A stretch of 64,000 nt of DNA from NCBI GenBank assembly GCA_018105865.1, contig CM030848.1, forward strand, positions 15,820,809 through 15,884,808. The letters run 5' to 3'. The first letter of the stretch is position 1; every line of letters starts with the position of its first letter. This stretch comes from Metaphire vulgaris (Eukaryota > Annelida > Clitellata > Crassiclitellata > Megascolecidae). The notes beneath the pieces were generated by a model. That model saw nothing but the letters and a program-made list of their open reading frames with translations, was not told where the DNA came from and ran no database searches. The translations under genes were made by a program, and so were the position numbers. This document shows, one piece after another, positions 49,395 through 62,324 of the stretch.

Positions 49395-52300
49395 CTAAAA
49401 CATGTCCCCCATAAAAATTCAACACTAAATATAAAATATTTATTAACTTCTAGGGTGGGAAGATGGCAGATTGGTAACATGCTAGAGCAGCATGCTGATG
49501 GGACGGGTTCAACTGCAGGAACCTAAAGTTGACCCAGCCTTCTTTTGCAATGGCAAACTACTCTAGATTAATGGCTTAAACCACCTGCATCACAGCTTGC
49601 CTGACACCGGAGATCAGCGCCAGGTCCAACAATTACCAGTGGTATTGGCGAACCTTTTCCTCTTTTTAAATTAACTTCTGCAATAAAATTTCTATAATAA
49701 TAAGCTTTCAAAGGATATTTTCAAAAGCAAATAAAACCAAAGCACAGCATCAGCTATGAAGTCAAGAATGTAGGATCTGCCACTGTTTGAATCACAAAAT
49801 CTAGAATCAAAGTCTACGACATTGGCAGCACAATACCTTCGGTCTGTTTCCCTGCAGCTGAACTGGATGCAGCGCCACCTACTGAGCGCCCGAACTGACC
49901 CATCAGTGACCCAGACAGTGGGTTTCCAACACTGTGCTGGAGCTGTGACATCGTTTGAACCGTCAGAGAATTCGAGAATGACGCTGTACAGCAGAAAATC
50001 AATGTGTTCCTTCTGTCAAAGCTCTTCCATATTCCAAGTCAGTCATAAATAAATGTGTTCATTTGGCAAACATCACAAGCTCTCCTCACACGACAATGAT
50101 TGTTATTTCTTATATTAAACCAAAAATCTTCGCTGCTGAAATTAATATCTCAGTCGCTATTTCAGAAATATAAGATATTATGATTAAATAAACAAAATTT
50201 CTTTTCTTTTGCAGAATATCTCTTGGAGCACCACAAACACAATGGAAACTCCTTGAAAATTTTAAGAAAATTTTGTAAAACAAAAAAACACAACACTTAT
50301 TATACATAAGATTGACAGCTGCTCAAGTCTGGAAATAAAAGTGATACCGAGGATTAGTAAATCAGTTAGAATACCTACCTGGGTTTAATAAGCCAGACAG
50401 CCCTGCATACTGCTGTTGCTGCTGTTGTATATCGGAGTATGGCGGTCCACCGAGCCCGTCGCTTCCCCCCATTCCAGGTCCGGTCCCCGAGAGCCCAGAG
50501 CCCGACAGTCCATTCATCCCATTGCCTCCCATCATTGCTCCGATGCTTTCCGACGTTCCCATTCCGGGCAATGAATTCTGAAGTGACGACATATTTGCAA
50601 GAGGACCTCCCGACTGAGAAGTGCAACCCATGCTGAGGCCACCTACAAGAAAAGACCAGGGCTTTAGGGTCTTAACCCTTAAACTGCCAGAAACGAGTAT
50701 ATTCAGTTACAGTGCATATAGTTACAAAGTATTACGCGGTTTAAGGGTTAACCGCTTCAGAAACAGCACTCTGTATCGCACTCCTTATCCAAACGAGTGC
50801 AACAGAGGATAAACTGGTGCAGTTTGTTAAGAACCTATGACTGCAAAACCTGTTACTCCTCCTGCAGCTGCTGCTGCTGCTGTTGTCCTTCTATGAACAG
50901 TGAAGCAATGATGCGATGATAACAGAGTGCTAGCCAAATGGAACAGAACAGCTTATGCTCCATCTCAATTATATTCAAAATCATATCAAGGAAAACGTGA
51001 CCTGAACACACCTTTTGAGTTAGAGATGGAGCCCGATGCACCTAACAACAGAAAAAACATTTAACCGAATTAAATACAAGTAATAAACAAAACAAGAACC
51101 ATGCTTATTCTAATAGAAACAGCTCCAGATTTAGGATGAAAACCAGATTTTATTGGATTCAAAATCTCTGATTTTCAACTCTTCTTATTGTGCCTATTGA
51201 AATTTTGGGACATCTACTATAGAGTAATTATCTAAGAGAAAATCACTTAACTAAAGGCAGATAAACTAATTAGAAATGTGAATAGACACTGTTAAGCACA
51301 TTCAATTCCAATCCAAACATTGACTTTTACTGCGACATTTCATAACTCCTAACACCCAGAAGATAATGCATCTGAGATTTCTTGAGAGAGCACCTGGAGA
51401 AGTGTTGAGGCCATGAAGGCCGCCAAGGCCAGCATTCGACCCGGTGTTATTAGCCAGATGTTGCAAAGCTGCCAGATTGGAGTTGTTCACCGTTGATCCA
51501 AGACCTGTAACAGACAACTCGATCACTCCAACACATAACAGAACTCACAGTCATTTCACACAAATTTTAAACCAGATACAGAAAATATTGCAGGGGCAAG
51601 TAAAAATATTACAAAGTCCTTTGAGTCTTTAAAGATCACAATGTCACAAATCAATGTTAATAGATGCACATGCGCTGCCATATAGCAAGGCAATATAGAA
51701 GCAACAACAGATAAAATAACTCAGTTTACCCAAGGCAAAGGCATTACAAAACGTAGTCACACAAACGTAGTTTGATAGTTGGTGAACAAAGAAGAAAGGG
51801 AAGAAGGGAGGGAGAGAGAGAAAAAACAAAAAGAGAGAGGAGTAAATAGATAATAGATAACATGCATAGGCTTATAGACATAAACGAGACAGAGACACTG
51901 ATTAAGATGGTAACTGCACTACCTGGAAACTTGTTTGCAATTGCGGCCAATGTGGCAAGGTTGTGTAGGCCACTGCCTGCTTCACCTAGACAAACCAGAA
52001 CAAACATTTTACAGGAAAACTTTGAATTTAACTTAATATGCAGACTTGAAACTCAACTAACACCCACCACCACCACCACCACCACCATAGAAGGAGAAAA
52101 TACAATTCAGACCACAAATACTTAAGAAAAAGTGTGTGCACAAAAGTGCATGCATGTGTGTGTGTGTGTGTGTGTGTGTGTTAGATGTTTTGTGTAAACA
52201 ATCATCAGTAACGATATCTGTGTGTAAGGTCTTAATTCATCTCAGATACAAGTGTAAACACAATATAATCATTTACACAAAAATTGCCAGAAAATCTTGA

Positions 52301-55300
52301 CCATTAAAATCAAATTGCTACTATGATCACAGTAGAGACTTTCAGTAAGTAAGTAAGTAAGTACAAGTACCCTGTGTGTTCTGCATGGAACCCGGCATCG
52401 AGACAGAAGCAGCTGCACTCAAAAGCTGTTGCATCTGCAGCGCGTTAAAACCTACGAAACACAAGAAGCCAAGAGAAGATTCACAGGGAGGCTCACAGTA
52501 AGAGTTAGCTACAGTGACAACATCAACCAAAAATAATACTCAGGACAAAGGACTGTAACAAGTCACAACAGAATCCAGTTATGACCGTCTCTGAGGATCA
52601 GAAAAACCTCATCTATTATTCAGGCTTTGCTATATCCAAGAAGGTCCAGATTTAGGTACACATCTCTTCCAAGGAAACAGCTTCTGTCACAAGATAATCC
52701 TATAATTATGAATACTAAGCTTCTAACTTTCACAAATTAATAAGTTAATTGTCTTACCTAGCCCCGGATTTCCTAAATTTCCTAGCGAAGCCCCAAGATT
52801 TCCACCCGATGTAGTTTGCTGCAGTAACTGCAAATATATTGAATTAAATCATCTACAAAGAATACTGGGGTAGATCATAGTAAAATCTCTTCAGCATGAC
52901 GATTAAACGATTGAAGACAAAACTAACCTTAAGCGATTGTTTGTAAAAATATCAAACTGAAATCAAGACATTGAATTTTAACTCAAGGCTGAGAAGAAAC
53001 TTCATCACAGACAGGAATTGGTAAATATTTTACAAAATCCTTGAGTTTCAGACCTGTCAAGTTCACACATCAAGTGCCATTATGAAAGAGTTTAACAGAT
53101 GATGTGATTGCAAAATGACACTGCCTACTGCTAGATACTGTTGACTGAGAGCCCCCAGGCCAGCCATGTTGGCCCCATTCAACAGCTGAGCCTGCATTTG
53201 CTGCAGTCTCTTCATCTCCTTCTCTTGGTGAGAGTCGGCCAACTTGACAACCAGCGGTGACCGGCAACCCTAAAGCAACAGAGAAGCAACGAGATGCAAC
53301 ACTAAAGCAACAAAGACGCAACATCGCTGTCACAATCGACACCACACACGATGCTAAGACAGGAGGTGGAAAACAATGAGCACTGACAAATATGGTGACT
53401 ATCCTTTAAAGAAGGTGCTACAACATAAATCGGCCACAAACCAAAGGCACAACTACAAACAACAAAAGCATTCACTTAACTACCACTATCCAAACTTAGT
53501 AGAACTCTGACAGTTCTTCAGGTGTACTTACCTCCAGAGTCCGTGAATGGTGCAGGCCTCTGATCGCGTTCTGAGCACACTGACGACTTGCAAACGTGAT
53601 GAAAGCACACCCTGACAACACAATGGCAGCGCACAATTATTACTCACAGAAATTCTATGAGTTCTTGCCACACACACAATCAAAAATTTAGCCTTTCTTC
53701 AACCACGCCTCAAGTTAAACTCATGCAAGTAAATAACACTTTTGCATATATCCACTCACAGAACACTGCAGAAATCTTCATACTCATAATACAATAAAAT
53801 CCAGATATTGTCACACGTAGAAGACACTTCAGACTGTATTACACCAAAAGAGTAATATTAAGCGACCAAATCTTAACAACAATACACAACATAAGCTTAA
53901 GTAATTAAAGCAATTTTCCCTTAATTAAATAAAGCAACTGAAACAACAACCCCCTGACCTCTGCTTTGTCCGTTCTGTTCGCGCAGAACAGTACACTCTT
54001 CGATCGCACCAAATTGTGCGAACATCATTCGAACGTCATTTTCCGTGCATTTCTTGGACAGCATTCCAACAAACAGTTTCCGATCCTCCACTGTCAGCAA
54101 CAAAAATGCTTTCAGAAATAACACGTGCAACTTCACAGTTCAACTTCACTTATGCATCAGAGTTTTATATAATTAAACCTGTGCAAAGTATTACAAAAGC
54201 AAATCTTACCACAACACATTGATTTAAATTAAATTGTCCTCCACAGAAACCACTACCCAATGAATTTCTCTCCTGATCAAAAATCATTGCTTCTGATTAA
54301 CCCATTAACACCAATCATTTTCAACAGTACACAAACCTTTTAACTTGCACAGCATTAGCTTATGGGATTTATTAAGAAAACGTCAATCCATTGTGTAAAT
54401 GCAATAACCAAACTAATTAGGTCCAATCAGTAAATTATAATGTTGTCTTTGGAGATCTACCAAAAAGAAAACTACTTTCATTCACCAACAAAGAAACTGC
54501 CCAACAAGTTATGACTCATTGATGAACACTTCAAACGCTTCATATCAGACAAAACATTAACTCTTTGGCAACAGTGATTTGTATAACCAATAGGTTATGA
54601 AACCGGAATACCAATTTTACGGGTCCATGGGGTTAAGGTATAGACAAAATATAAAATATAAAATTCCCTTATAACTGATGAAACGTACGCTATATGGCTG
54701 AAATGAACATTCTTTTTAAGACAACATTGGAAAATATGAAACTGAAAAATGAAATACCAAACCTCTTTTCTCACTGTCTGCAGGTTTCATTTGAATAGGA
54801 TGCTGCATCTGTTGAAATAAAACATTTATAACATTAAAAGCAAAAGCTAAAATTATTGGTTACATATGTGACATTAATAAAAGTCTACCACAATTTCCAA
54901 AAATTAAAAATTGTTAAATGGGAACACAGTCTCAAGATTAAAAGTACTTGTAACTAGTTACAAATGCTGTTCAATTTCCTTGTTTCCAATTGTTATTCAC
55001 AAAAAATGCCTTTCCAAAATTTCTACAACTCATAATAAAGATACATCATAGTGATCCTCAACGAGACATGACCAGTGGAAAATAACATGGAATCCAACGT
55101 ATTGTTCTGTGCATTCAACAAAGATATTCTTATAACCAGAGCCATCAACTTCAACAAGATCCTATGACAGGTGGCCCTTGAAAATTAGACTTTGACCTAT
55201 CATCTCATCTACAACCTGTTTAAATATCCCTATGTGGAACAGAAATACATATTACAAAAAATCCACACTCCACTTAAGAATAGGATCCAATTATAAATCA

Positions 55301-58300
55301 GATAACAAAAAATATCTTATCATGGGAACAATACAGTAGAAGATTCTGCTACAGATTGTACACAAGTAGTTTCAGTTGCAATTCAATATGTGTCAAATGG
55401 ACACACAGAAATCATTATTTTGTTACAAAATCAGTCAATAGTGTATTACCCAAGGAACCAACAACACAACTATAGATCCACACAGAGTTAGACTGCCTTG
55501 GCAAACAGCAGTTTGCATTGGGGACAAAACAATTTTTATTCTGGAATATATTACCCATAATGCTTCACCAACGCATACAGGTTCAATGATACATCTCTGC
55601 ACTAGCGCTTTACGCCTTTTGTAGATCTGACATCCAATTAAAATTGTGCAATTAAGGTAAAATTAAAATAAATTGAAATTTCAAAGAATCACACAAGTAT
55701 ATATTGAACAGAATTTGTCAGTCAACAGTCAGCTTATGAGAACAGTGAATTTTTAAAATACAAATAGCTACTTGACTGCTGTACAATCAGAGTGGCCCAA
55801 ATACTCAATAATCATTCAAAACACGATTATTAAACTATCTGTCAGTACAGCTTCTTATAAATAACCAAGTCATAACAAAGAAAATTGCATCTTATTTGTA
55901 ACATTAATTTGCACGTCACATCATATGGTTAACCAAACCAATCAACATATCTAGGATTCAGTATTCAATTAAAACATATTTGCATATCAGTAAATCTGTT
56001 GAATAGGCAAGTGCCTGAAAAATCAATGAATCAATAACAGCAAGCAAATACTGCTTTTACATTGCAACAAAACATGTTCTACTCCTCCCCTAATCCCCCC
56101 CCCAATGTCTCATAAATTCCACTCAGACCCAAGTGGAGCATGCTTGCCTTGGCCACAAAAAATCCAGATGGATCTTCCCTCTCAGGCAGTTTCTTACTGG
56201 TCATTATAGATTAGGAGCTAAAACAGGTCACCATCACAATTTCATTAGATATTTTCAGTTCTGTTGAAACTGATGGCCAAACAGGCTGATGACATATTGC
56301 TAGAATTTCAAATCCAGATCTTTATTTTCTCTGGCTTCCTTAAAACCTTCCCTGACCCAAATCAGACATGCCATGTGCTTGGCTCAGTCAACCTGTTGTC
56401 AATTCTACAATTTAAAAAAACTCTTATACAAATTATTTGCCTCTGAATGGTGATTGCAGTCTAGGGTCACCACATCCACCTTACTAATCCAATATTCCAT
56501 TGTTTAGTCATAATCAAGAACGTCCAACACATACACACACATTTATTGACGTCAATGTAAAATGACTGAAAATTGTATTGTGTGATTGTTCACTAATGGC
56601 AACCTACAACTAAGCAATCTTACAGAACAACGCAATCGAAAACCACAAGCAAAAACCAAAACCAAAGTGTTCAATTCTTTTTTAGAACGATCATCAGTGA
56701 TAAAACGCTGAAAGCAAATCCGCCACTCACCCCTGCAAGAGTTTTAACGTTGTGAAGGGCATTCTGTGCTTCTAGCGCAGCGCGACGCGTGTAGAACGTA
56801 ACGAAACAACAACCTGCCAATAAAACCACAACCTGTTACCAACACATGATCACCATACACCAAGGCCAGATTTACTCAGGTGAGATCTTCACACACACAC
56901 ACACACACACAAAACACACACACATACACAAAGGGCATTTTATGAGAATCAGTCTCTCCACACAGCACCACAACCGTACCTTAATCTCAAGGCACAATTC
57001 AATCAAAAAATAGAAATATTAAACAGATTCCAAAACAAACATGTGTAATGAAAAATTCACAAGGCAATGCTATACAGTAATACCCAATTGGAATTGACAT
57101 GCATAGAGTCATCATGTATGGTACAGACAGAGTGACAATGGATCAGAAATGATTCAACATCAGGACCAGTACTGCATTAAACATATATGCTGGTCAAATG
57201 CATGCTGGTCAAATTACAAAGTGTCTCTAATAGACTCATATATAGAAGTTAAATTTTAAATGTTTTAATGTAATTTTGAATATATTTGGAGCAGAATATC
57301 AAAAAGAAAACTAACCTAAATCCAGTGTTCAAAGACTTTAAATGCATCATACAAAGTCTATCAGAAACTAGGGCTGCAATTTGTTAATATACTAGATTAA
57401 AAGTTTTGATCTTACAACTACAAATAAATTACAGCTGCAGTTTTTATTACCAATAAATCTACACCCTGCAGTTCTGACCTCTTGTTTTCAAGGTCATAAG
57501 AAACTGCAAAATTAAACAAACATGGCATCCAAAAACATCTGTTATAAGTTAATTCTTTGCAAACAGAAAACCACAAGAAGCAATTCTTAAAGAGTGAAAA
57601 TTGTGAGTTGTGGAAGAAGACTGGCAAGCAAAAAAAAAAACAAGTACAAAATATGTAAACTCAATTATAAAACAACTCTATCTAGTAGAATCTTTCAACA
57701 ATAAGGCAATCTTGCAATTGAAAATGACAAAAGAAACCAAATATACTTTTAAAAAACAATGCTTCAACAGGAAATTTGTTTCTGCGCATGTGTGTGTGTG
57801 TGCATGTGTAATCATCAATAATGTGTATATATGCAGGATAAATGTTTTCAAAGACCAAAAAGTGAATAGTTCCACTTTGTGAGATTACTTAACCACTAAC
57901 TTGTGAATCTATAACCACTATATATTCTAAATTAAGCAAATGTATGCAACTGATTCTTGCAAAGCCATTTCAAGTTTGCAGATAATTCACAATGCAACAA
58001 CAGAAAACTAATACAAAAGGCAAACAAAACCTTAACAACGTGTGACTTGAATCTGAAGCAGCCAAAATATGTGAAAATAGCACGCAAACTCTCTTATGTC
58101 AAGTATGAGCAAGAACTGACAACAGAACTCAATTCACATCCTCAACTTTTTACCAAACAACAAGCTGCTACTTGTCTCACTATCAACATATTTAAGTGAA
58201 ATCATTTCTCAAAGCATTTCAATGCAAAAACCAAATCCACACAACAACATCTATTCACTGGCATCATTCCACGTTACTACAGAAGTATAGAAGTACATAA

Positions 58301-58934
58301 ACTGCCCAGTTCAGCTACACCACTCTGGGACGATGATGATGACAATGATGATGATGATGACTAGGAGGATGAATTGACTGCTCTAAGACAGGTCCATCTG
58401 GCGTTTGCACCAACTGGAGATGAGATGAATGAGGGTGATCTCCAACTGCCTACCTCACAGGGGTAAACATCTAGTCCAAAGTCACTGTGCAGTTTCTAGG
58501 GTCAAATTTGAACCCACTCCCAACTGCATGGCAAGAACTCTAATACTACTACTGCACCATGCCCCTCTATATCTGGAGTAAGATTTGAAAATCTAATCAT
58601 TATGAGTAGCAATTAGACAGATACTGTTGCCATCATAGTATCACATTCTACATAACACTACAACACAGACTGTCACTGTCGTGGCTCAGGCATAAAGCGT
58701 GAATCAAACAAGAGCATTCAATCTTACGACATTTAGTCAAAGAAGAAGAAAAATGGGAGATCGACCTTTGCTGTGGCCTGTCGCCTTGTCCCGCAGAACG
58801 TTCAGCTGATATACAGGACCGAACTCGGCAAACAGTTTCTGCAGATCATTTTCACCCATGTAGCGAGGGATCTGACCGACAAACATCTTGATAGCGTCCG
58901 AATCCGGTTCATTGGGAGGTGACTGTGAATTCAT
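48870..58934 (-). CDS. CELF: CELF/Bruno-type RNA-binding protein, 15 coding exons
   Basis: CUGBP/Elav-like protein binding GU-rich RNA to control splicing, decay and translation. [20 protein letters not shown] starts it. Two adjacent RRMs (residues about 15-175), a 250-residue divergent linker rich in Gln, Asn, Gly, Met and Ser, and a C-terminal RRM3 ending [16 protein letters not shown] follow. Exons: 58766-58934, 56731-56813, 54763-54808, 53959-54090, 53532-53611, 53129-53269, 52758-52827, 52371-52451, 51923-51985, 51394-51504, 51012-51041, 50379-50642, 49837-49983, 49251-49394, 48870-48997. Sum 1,689 bases, 562 residues, all phases consistent. The 83-, 80- and 144-bp RRM exons match the sizes I recall for vertebrate CELF1/2, so it belongs to the CELF1/2 side rather than CELF3-6. 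Confidence 0.97.
49158..49246. repeat. (GA)n microsatellite at the CELF RRM3 donor
   Basis: On the minus strand the intron opens GTGAGT and becomes (CT)n at once, about 35 units with interruptions. The repeat starts within 6 bases of the exon that begins at 49251. Confidence 0.95.
49445..49680 (+). mobile_element. tRNA-derived SINE
   Basis: GGGTGGGAAGATGGCAGATT with a downstream GGGTTCAACTGC gives A-box-like and B-box-like words at tRNA spacing. The head (GGGYGGAAGATGGYAGA) is shared with 60348-60470. Intronic in CELF. Confidence 0.6.
49837..53269 (-). CDS. CELF: CELF divergent linker exons
   Basis: Eight exons. The first (53129-53269) still has the conserved [20 protein letters not shown] and ALSQQYLA. 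After the 70-bp exon at 52758-52827, which ends in phase 1, the next six (81, 63, 111, 30, 264 and 147 bp) are phase 1-1 multiples of three. The 30-bp one (51012-51041) encodes [10 protein letters not shown]. The 264-bp one is a Gly/Met/Ser tract with a Gln run. Confidence 0.93.
50673..50750. mobile_element. TTAA-bounded palindromic MITE, family 2 copy 2
   Basis: 78 bp, TTAACCCTTAAACTGCC at the left and CGGTTTAAGGGTTAA at the right. Core GTGCATATAGTTACAAA as in 18346-18423. Intronic in CELF. Confidence 0.75.
52061..52182. repeat. (ACC)n and (TG)n microsatellites
   Basis: ACC run at 52061-52088 and about 15 TG units at 52148-52182, both in a CELF intron. Confidence 0.9.
53532..58934 (-). CDS. 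CELF: CELF RRM1 and RRM2 exons
   Basis: RRM1: RNP2 MFVGQI and RNP1 GCCFVTFY (exons 58766-58934, 56731-56813, 54763-54808). RRM2: RNP2 LFVGML, motif [13 protein letters not shown] and RNP1 GCAFITFA (53959-54090, 53532-53611). Aromatic RNP residues are intact. The acceptor before the first coding exon sits 4 bases upstream of the ATG (CAG|CATAATG). Confidence 0.97.
54557..54636. mobile_element. TTAA-bounded MITE, family 3 copy
   Basis: 80 bp, TTAACTCTTTGGC to GGGGTTAA, with internal ATAACCAATAGGTTAT. Related to 18043-18121. Intronic in CELF. Confidence 0.6.
56891..56925. repeat. (AC)n microsatellite
   Basis: Interrupted AC run in a CELF intron. Confidence 0.85.
58345..58570 (-). mobile_element. 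tRNA-derived SINE, minus strand
   Basis: Reverse strand starts GGGGCATGGTGCAGTAGTAG (A-box-like) followed by GTGGGTTCAAATTTGACCC (B-box-like), then a long unrelated body ending beside a GAT run. CELF intron 1-2 region. Confidence 0.6.
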
Positions 58935-59118
58935 TATGCTGAACAATAATGACATACAAAGAAATATCATTAGGGTATTCGTCCTCCATTACTTCCATTA
59001 GGGGTTACATGATGTGGCTAAATCACATAGGCACATAAAAGTGCAAATATGCTGCTAAGTAAAAATATTCTAATTTCTTGTAAGTGCATGTCTTGGTTAA
59101 GGCTAGGTGCAAACTTCT

Positions 59119-59250
59119 ATTAGGCCTCTAGGCTCGAGCCCCTCCCTTGCCTTTTGAGAGGCTACCATAGGGAAGGGAAAGGCATAGGGGTTGGATCCCC
59201 ACTTTTTCATCCAAGCTTATGCCAATGGCTAGAGGCATTTAATAAGCACA
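59119..59250 (+). mobile_element. short SINE-like dispersed repeat, copy 2
   Basis: Best match to 1507-1627, same orientation: GGCCTCTAGGCTCGAGCCCC, then TTTTGAGAGGCTACCATAGG, and GGATCCCCACTTTTTCATCC. In the CELF 5' UTR intron. Confidence 0.65.
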
Positions 59251-59784
59251 GGGTAGGCACTAAAACAGGCTAGAATATATCAAATTGAATGTACAAAATT
59301 CCAAATTGACAAAAACCAAAGCAACAAAGAATAAATACTGTGCAAGATAGACACGGGCGTGTGCACAGCTATGAAAATGTTTCAGCATATTAATCATTAA
59401 AGTTCATGTTTTATTTGAAAATGTATTTCTTCACCATCAACATCGGACATTAATTATTAGTCAACTTTTGTCATTATGTTTTCTTGAATCCTTCCATTTG
59501 GTTTAGTGGCTGGGCTACGGTTGTCGATATGTTGGACATGGACGATTAAAGATATTGTAAGCCTTCACGAATAGTGACAAGCAATGTCGTTCATATGTGA
59601 ATTCCAATCCAGGGGTCAGTTTAAATCACCTCCGAACGTAATAACGCTTCCTTACATTACGTCACATGCATTACACTCTCCTCAAATACTGGGTAAATTC
59701 AAACGAATAAAACTATAACCACTATACGAGAACAATAATAACAAATGGCGATTTCTTGATAATATGCCGATAGGCGCTACATAA

Positions 59785-60120
59785 ATGGGCGCTGATTCGT
59801 TCAATCTGGTTTCGATCGGAGGGTGCAAAATCCTCGGCGAGCGAACGCCGATCGGCCCCGACGGACGCGGCCGGGCGGGGTGCAAAGGACGGGCGACAGA
59901 CGACGATCGCTTACCTAGCGGACAACAGTTGACGAACGGCGACGGAAAGACACAAAACACGAAAATGTCAACAAGATGGCAGAAGGCGACTTCTCTCCTT
60001 CGCTCTCCTGCGCCTCCACCACCGCCGCCGTTGCCCACCGCCTGATGGCGCCTCTCGTCCTACTCATGAAACGGAAACGCTTCGCGGCTACGTCGATTCT
60101 AAGGGCTTTCAACGCCGCCG
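59785..60120 (-). promoter_or_regulatory. CELF: CELF GC-rich 5' noncoding exon and promoter
   Basis: The only strongly CpG-rich stretch between genes. A good donor on the minus strand (CGCTAG|GTAAGCG) bounds a 5' noncoding exon at 59915; the coding exon's acceptor is at 58939. A 50-codon upstream ORF (ATG at 60067) ends at the TAG directly before the donor. The transcription start is not determined. Confidence 0.6.
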
Positions 60121-60339
60121 GTTTTTAAATTACTCGCTCTCTGGTAGATTTTCAGATAACTGTGCACATCACGATCATTTGAATAGTTGCTCATACAGTC
60201 TGGTAGTTAATCTGCTTACTTACTTATATTCGAAGTCTTTTTTTATTGCGATGTTAACTCTTCGCGATGCTTGGAATCATATTGCGCAAAATGCATGCTG
60301 GTCCTTGAGCCCCACTCGAATGTAGGCCAATCAGCTTAT

Positions 60340-60470
60340 ATTGGGGGGGGGGCGGAAGATGGTAGAGTGGGCTGACGGAGCGGGTTCAAGCCCCGTTAGT
60401 ACCCCTAGTGGCTTTCACACAGGCAGTAATGCCATCTAAGCCACTTTAAATCATGCTAAGTTAAAGGAAG
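60340..60470 (+). mobile_element. tRNA-derived SINE head
   Basis: GGGCGGAAGATGGTAGAGTG followed by GGGTTCAAGCCCC, an excellent B box, then a body unrelated to known genes. Shares its first bases with 49445-49680. Confidence 0.6.
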
Positions 60471-60716
60471 TAAGTTAATGCTCGTGGATTCAATGATTCA
60501 CGACTACGATTATTCACTGCATCGACCATCGACTTCTTGGCGCTAAAGTAGGCTACCCTATACTAGGCCTAACTGCTTACTACTTTTTACTACTACTATA
60601 TAAAAATTGCCTAAATAGCTATAAAAATTGAAATAGCTATAAGCAAGTTAAAAATTCATGCAATAGATTGGGGTCTATAAAGGAAGACTACAGCCTCCAT
60701 ACAAAATAGCTAGTTT

Positions 60717-61574
60717 AGAGGCTGTCCATTAATTACGTCAACAATTTGGGGGAGGGGTTTGAACAAGTTTGACAGTTGTTGACAGGGGGAGGGGGTCAAG
60801 AGAAGTTGACGTCAACAATTCCACTTTTTACAAATAATCTAAAATAGGAAATTTCATGGAAGACTACTTATTACAATGGAAAAAGCATGGAAAAAAGGTC
60901 ATCCACAACCAGTCCACCACATTTTGTCACTCGATGAGCAAAAATGGAAAAAATGGTCATCACCGCAAAAATAATAACCTTGTTATTGTGACCTGTCATT
61001 GATCTTGGGGGTCAAAAGTTTTTGACATAATTATAGGGGTAACTGAAAGTTGGCAGTTGTTGACAAGGGGAGGGGTCAAAAATTGCCCAATATCTTGTGG
61101 AATGGCTAGTAGGGCGATTGAAGGAAGGGTCGTGTATACTTGGTTCATTGTACAACAGATTTTATAGAGTCTATAGCACTCTAGCGAATGGACCATAAAT
61201 GGCTATGCACGTTTGCACGTTTGTCGACACATGTAGGCCTAAGTCCTCTAGGCGGCTACTCGTGGTGTGGTTGAGGTATCCAATATTCAATTAATTATAT
61301 TTTTTATTAAATAAATAAAAATGGAGAGATTTGTTGTAATAAAAACTTATCTAAAATTCGGAAATATTGGTGGTGATGACCTTTTTTGCTTGTCTGGCTT
61401 TTTTCCATTGCAATAAATAGTAGTTATTCCATGAAATTTCCTAATTTTTATCATTTGTTTAAAAAATTAAATTGTTGACGTCAAATTCTCTTGACCCCCT
61501 CCCTCTGTCAACAACCGTCAAACTTTTTCAAGCCCCTCCCCCTAATTTGTTGACGTAATTAATGGACAGCCCCT
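60717..61574. mobile_element. 858-bp element with about 190-bp terminal inverted repeats
   Basis: Left end AGAGGCTGTCCATTAATTAC and right end GTAATTAATGGACAGCCCCT are complementary, with matching inner blocks (TTGACGTCAA, AGGAAATTTCATGGAA, and AAAAGGTCATC). The matching arms span roughly 60717-60905 and 61373-61574. The centre repeats part of the arm (AGTTGTTGACAAGGGGAGGG). The longest internal frame is 66 codons, so it is non-autonomous. Target duplication unclear (perhaps TTA). Confidence 0.8.
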
Positions 61575-62078
61575 TACTAATGTCTACTGATGTCGAGATA
61601 TTAAACCAATTTCTCTCTGCAGGTACATTGTAAATCGAGATAGAACCACTTGCCTACAAGTCTCGTTTTTCTTAGGCCTACATTCTTACTTAAGGTCCAT
61701 ATTACTAACCATCTGGTCTCTATAGGCCTATGTGGTTACGTGATTGCGCTACATAATTTTAACAGCAGACTTTACAAAGGTTAACTAGTGAAGCCACAAC
61801 ACTTCCAAGAATTTGATTTATTTAACGACAGCGATTAGCAACCGTAAGCGACCTAAGCAGCTGAACAGAATTAATTCCATGCACAAAAATTAAACGCCTC
61901 AATAAGGCAAACGCTCAGTAGACATTTATACAACATGAATGGTAATTTAGCTGGTTGGTCAGTCAATAAGTAGGTAAGTCAGCCAGTTCAGTCAGTCTGT
62001 CTGTCGGTGAATTTGAGACAAATTATAAGCAGACAATGACAGTATGTCTAACTGTCTCACTTAAATGCCAATTTGTTA

Positions 62079-62109
<31 letters not shown>

Positions 62110-62283
62110 CGATTATTAAAACGCAGAAGGTGGTTACAGTAGTTGAGATCCATTACGTCCACTATATATCAAGCAGATTTAACATAGAGGAAAATGCTCT
62201 ACAAACGCTTAATTTTTGCGACTATTATTAAAGACGTTCGATTTATCACAAAAGCCAATTAATATGCAGCGTTCGTTTTGCAT

Positions 62284-62293
62284 TCAGCCATCC

Positions 62294-62324
<31 letters not shown>

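Noticed and set aside
59682..60045. Frames of 118 and 86 codons over the CELF 5' region
   Set aside because: CpG-rich promoter and 5' UTR sequence lacks stops by composition; neither frame resembles a known protein and the gene structure explains the area.
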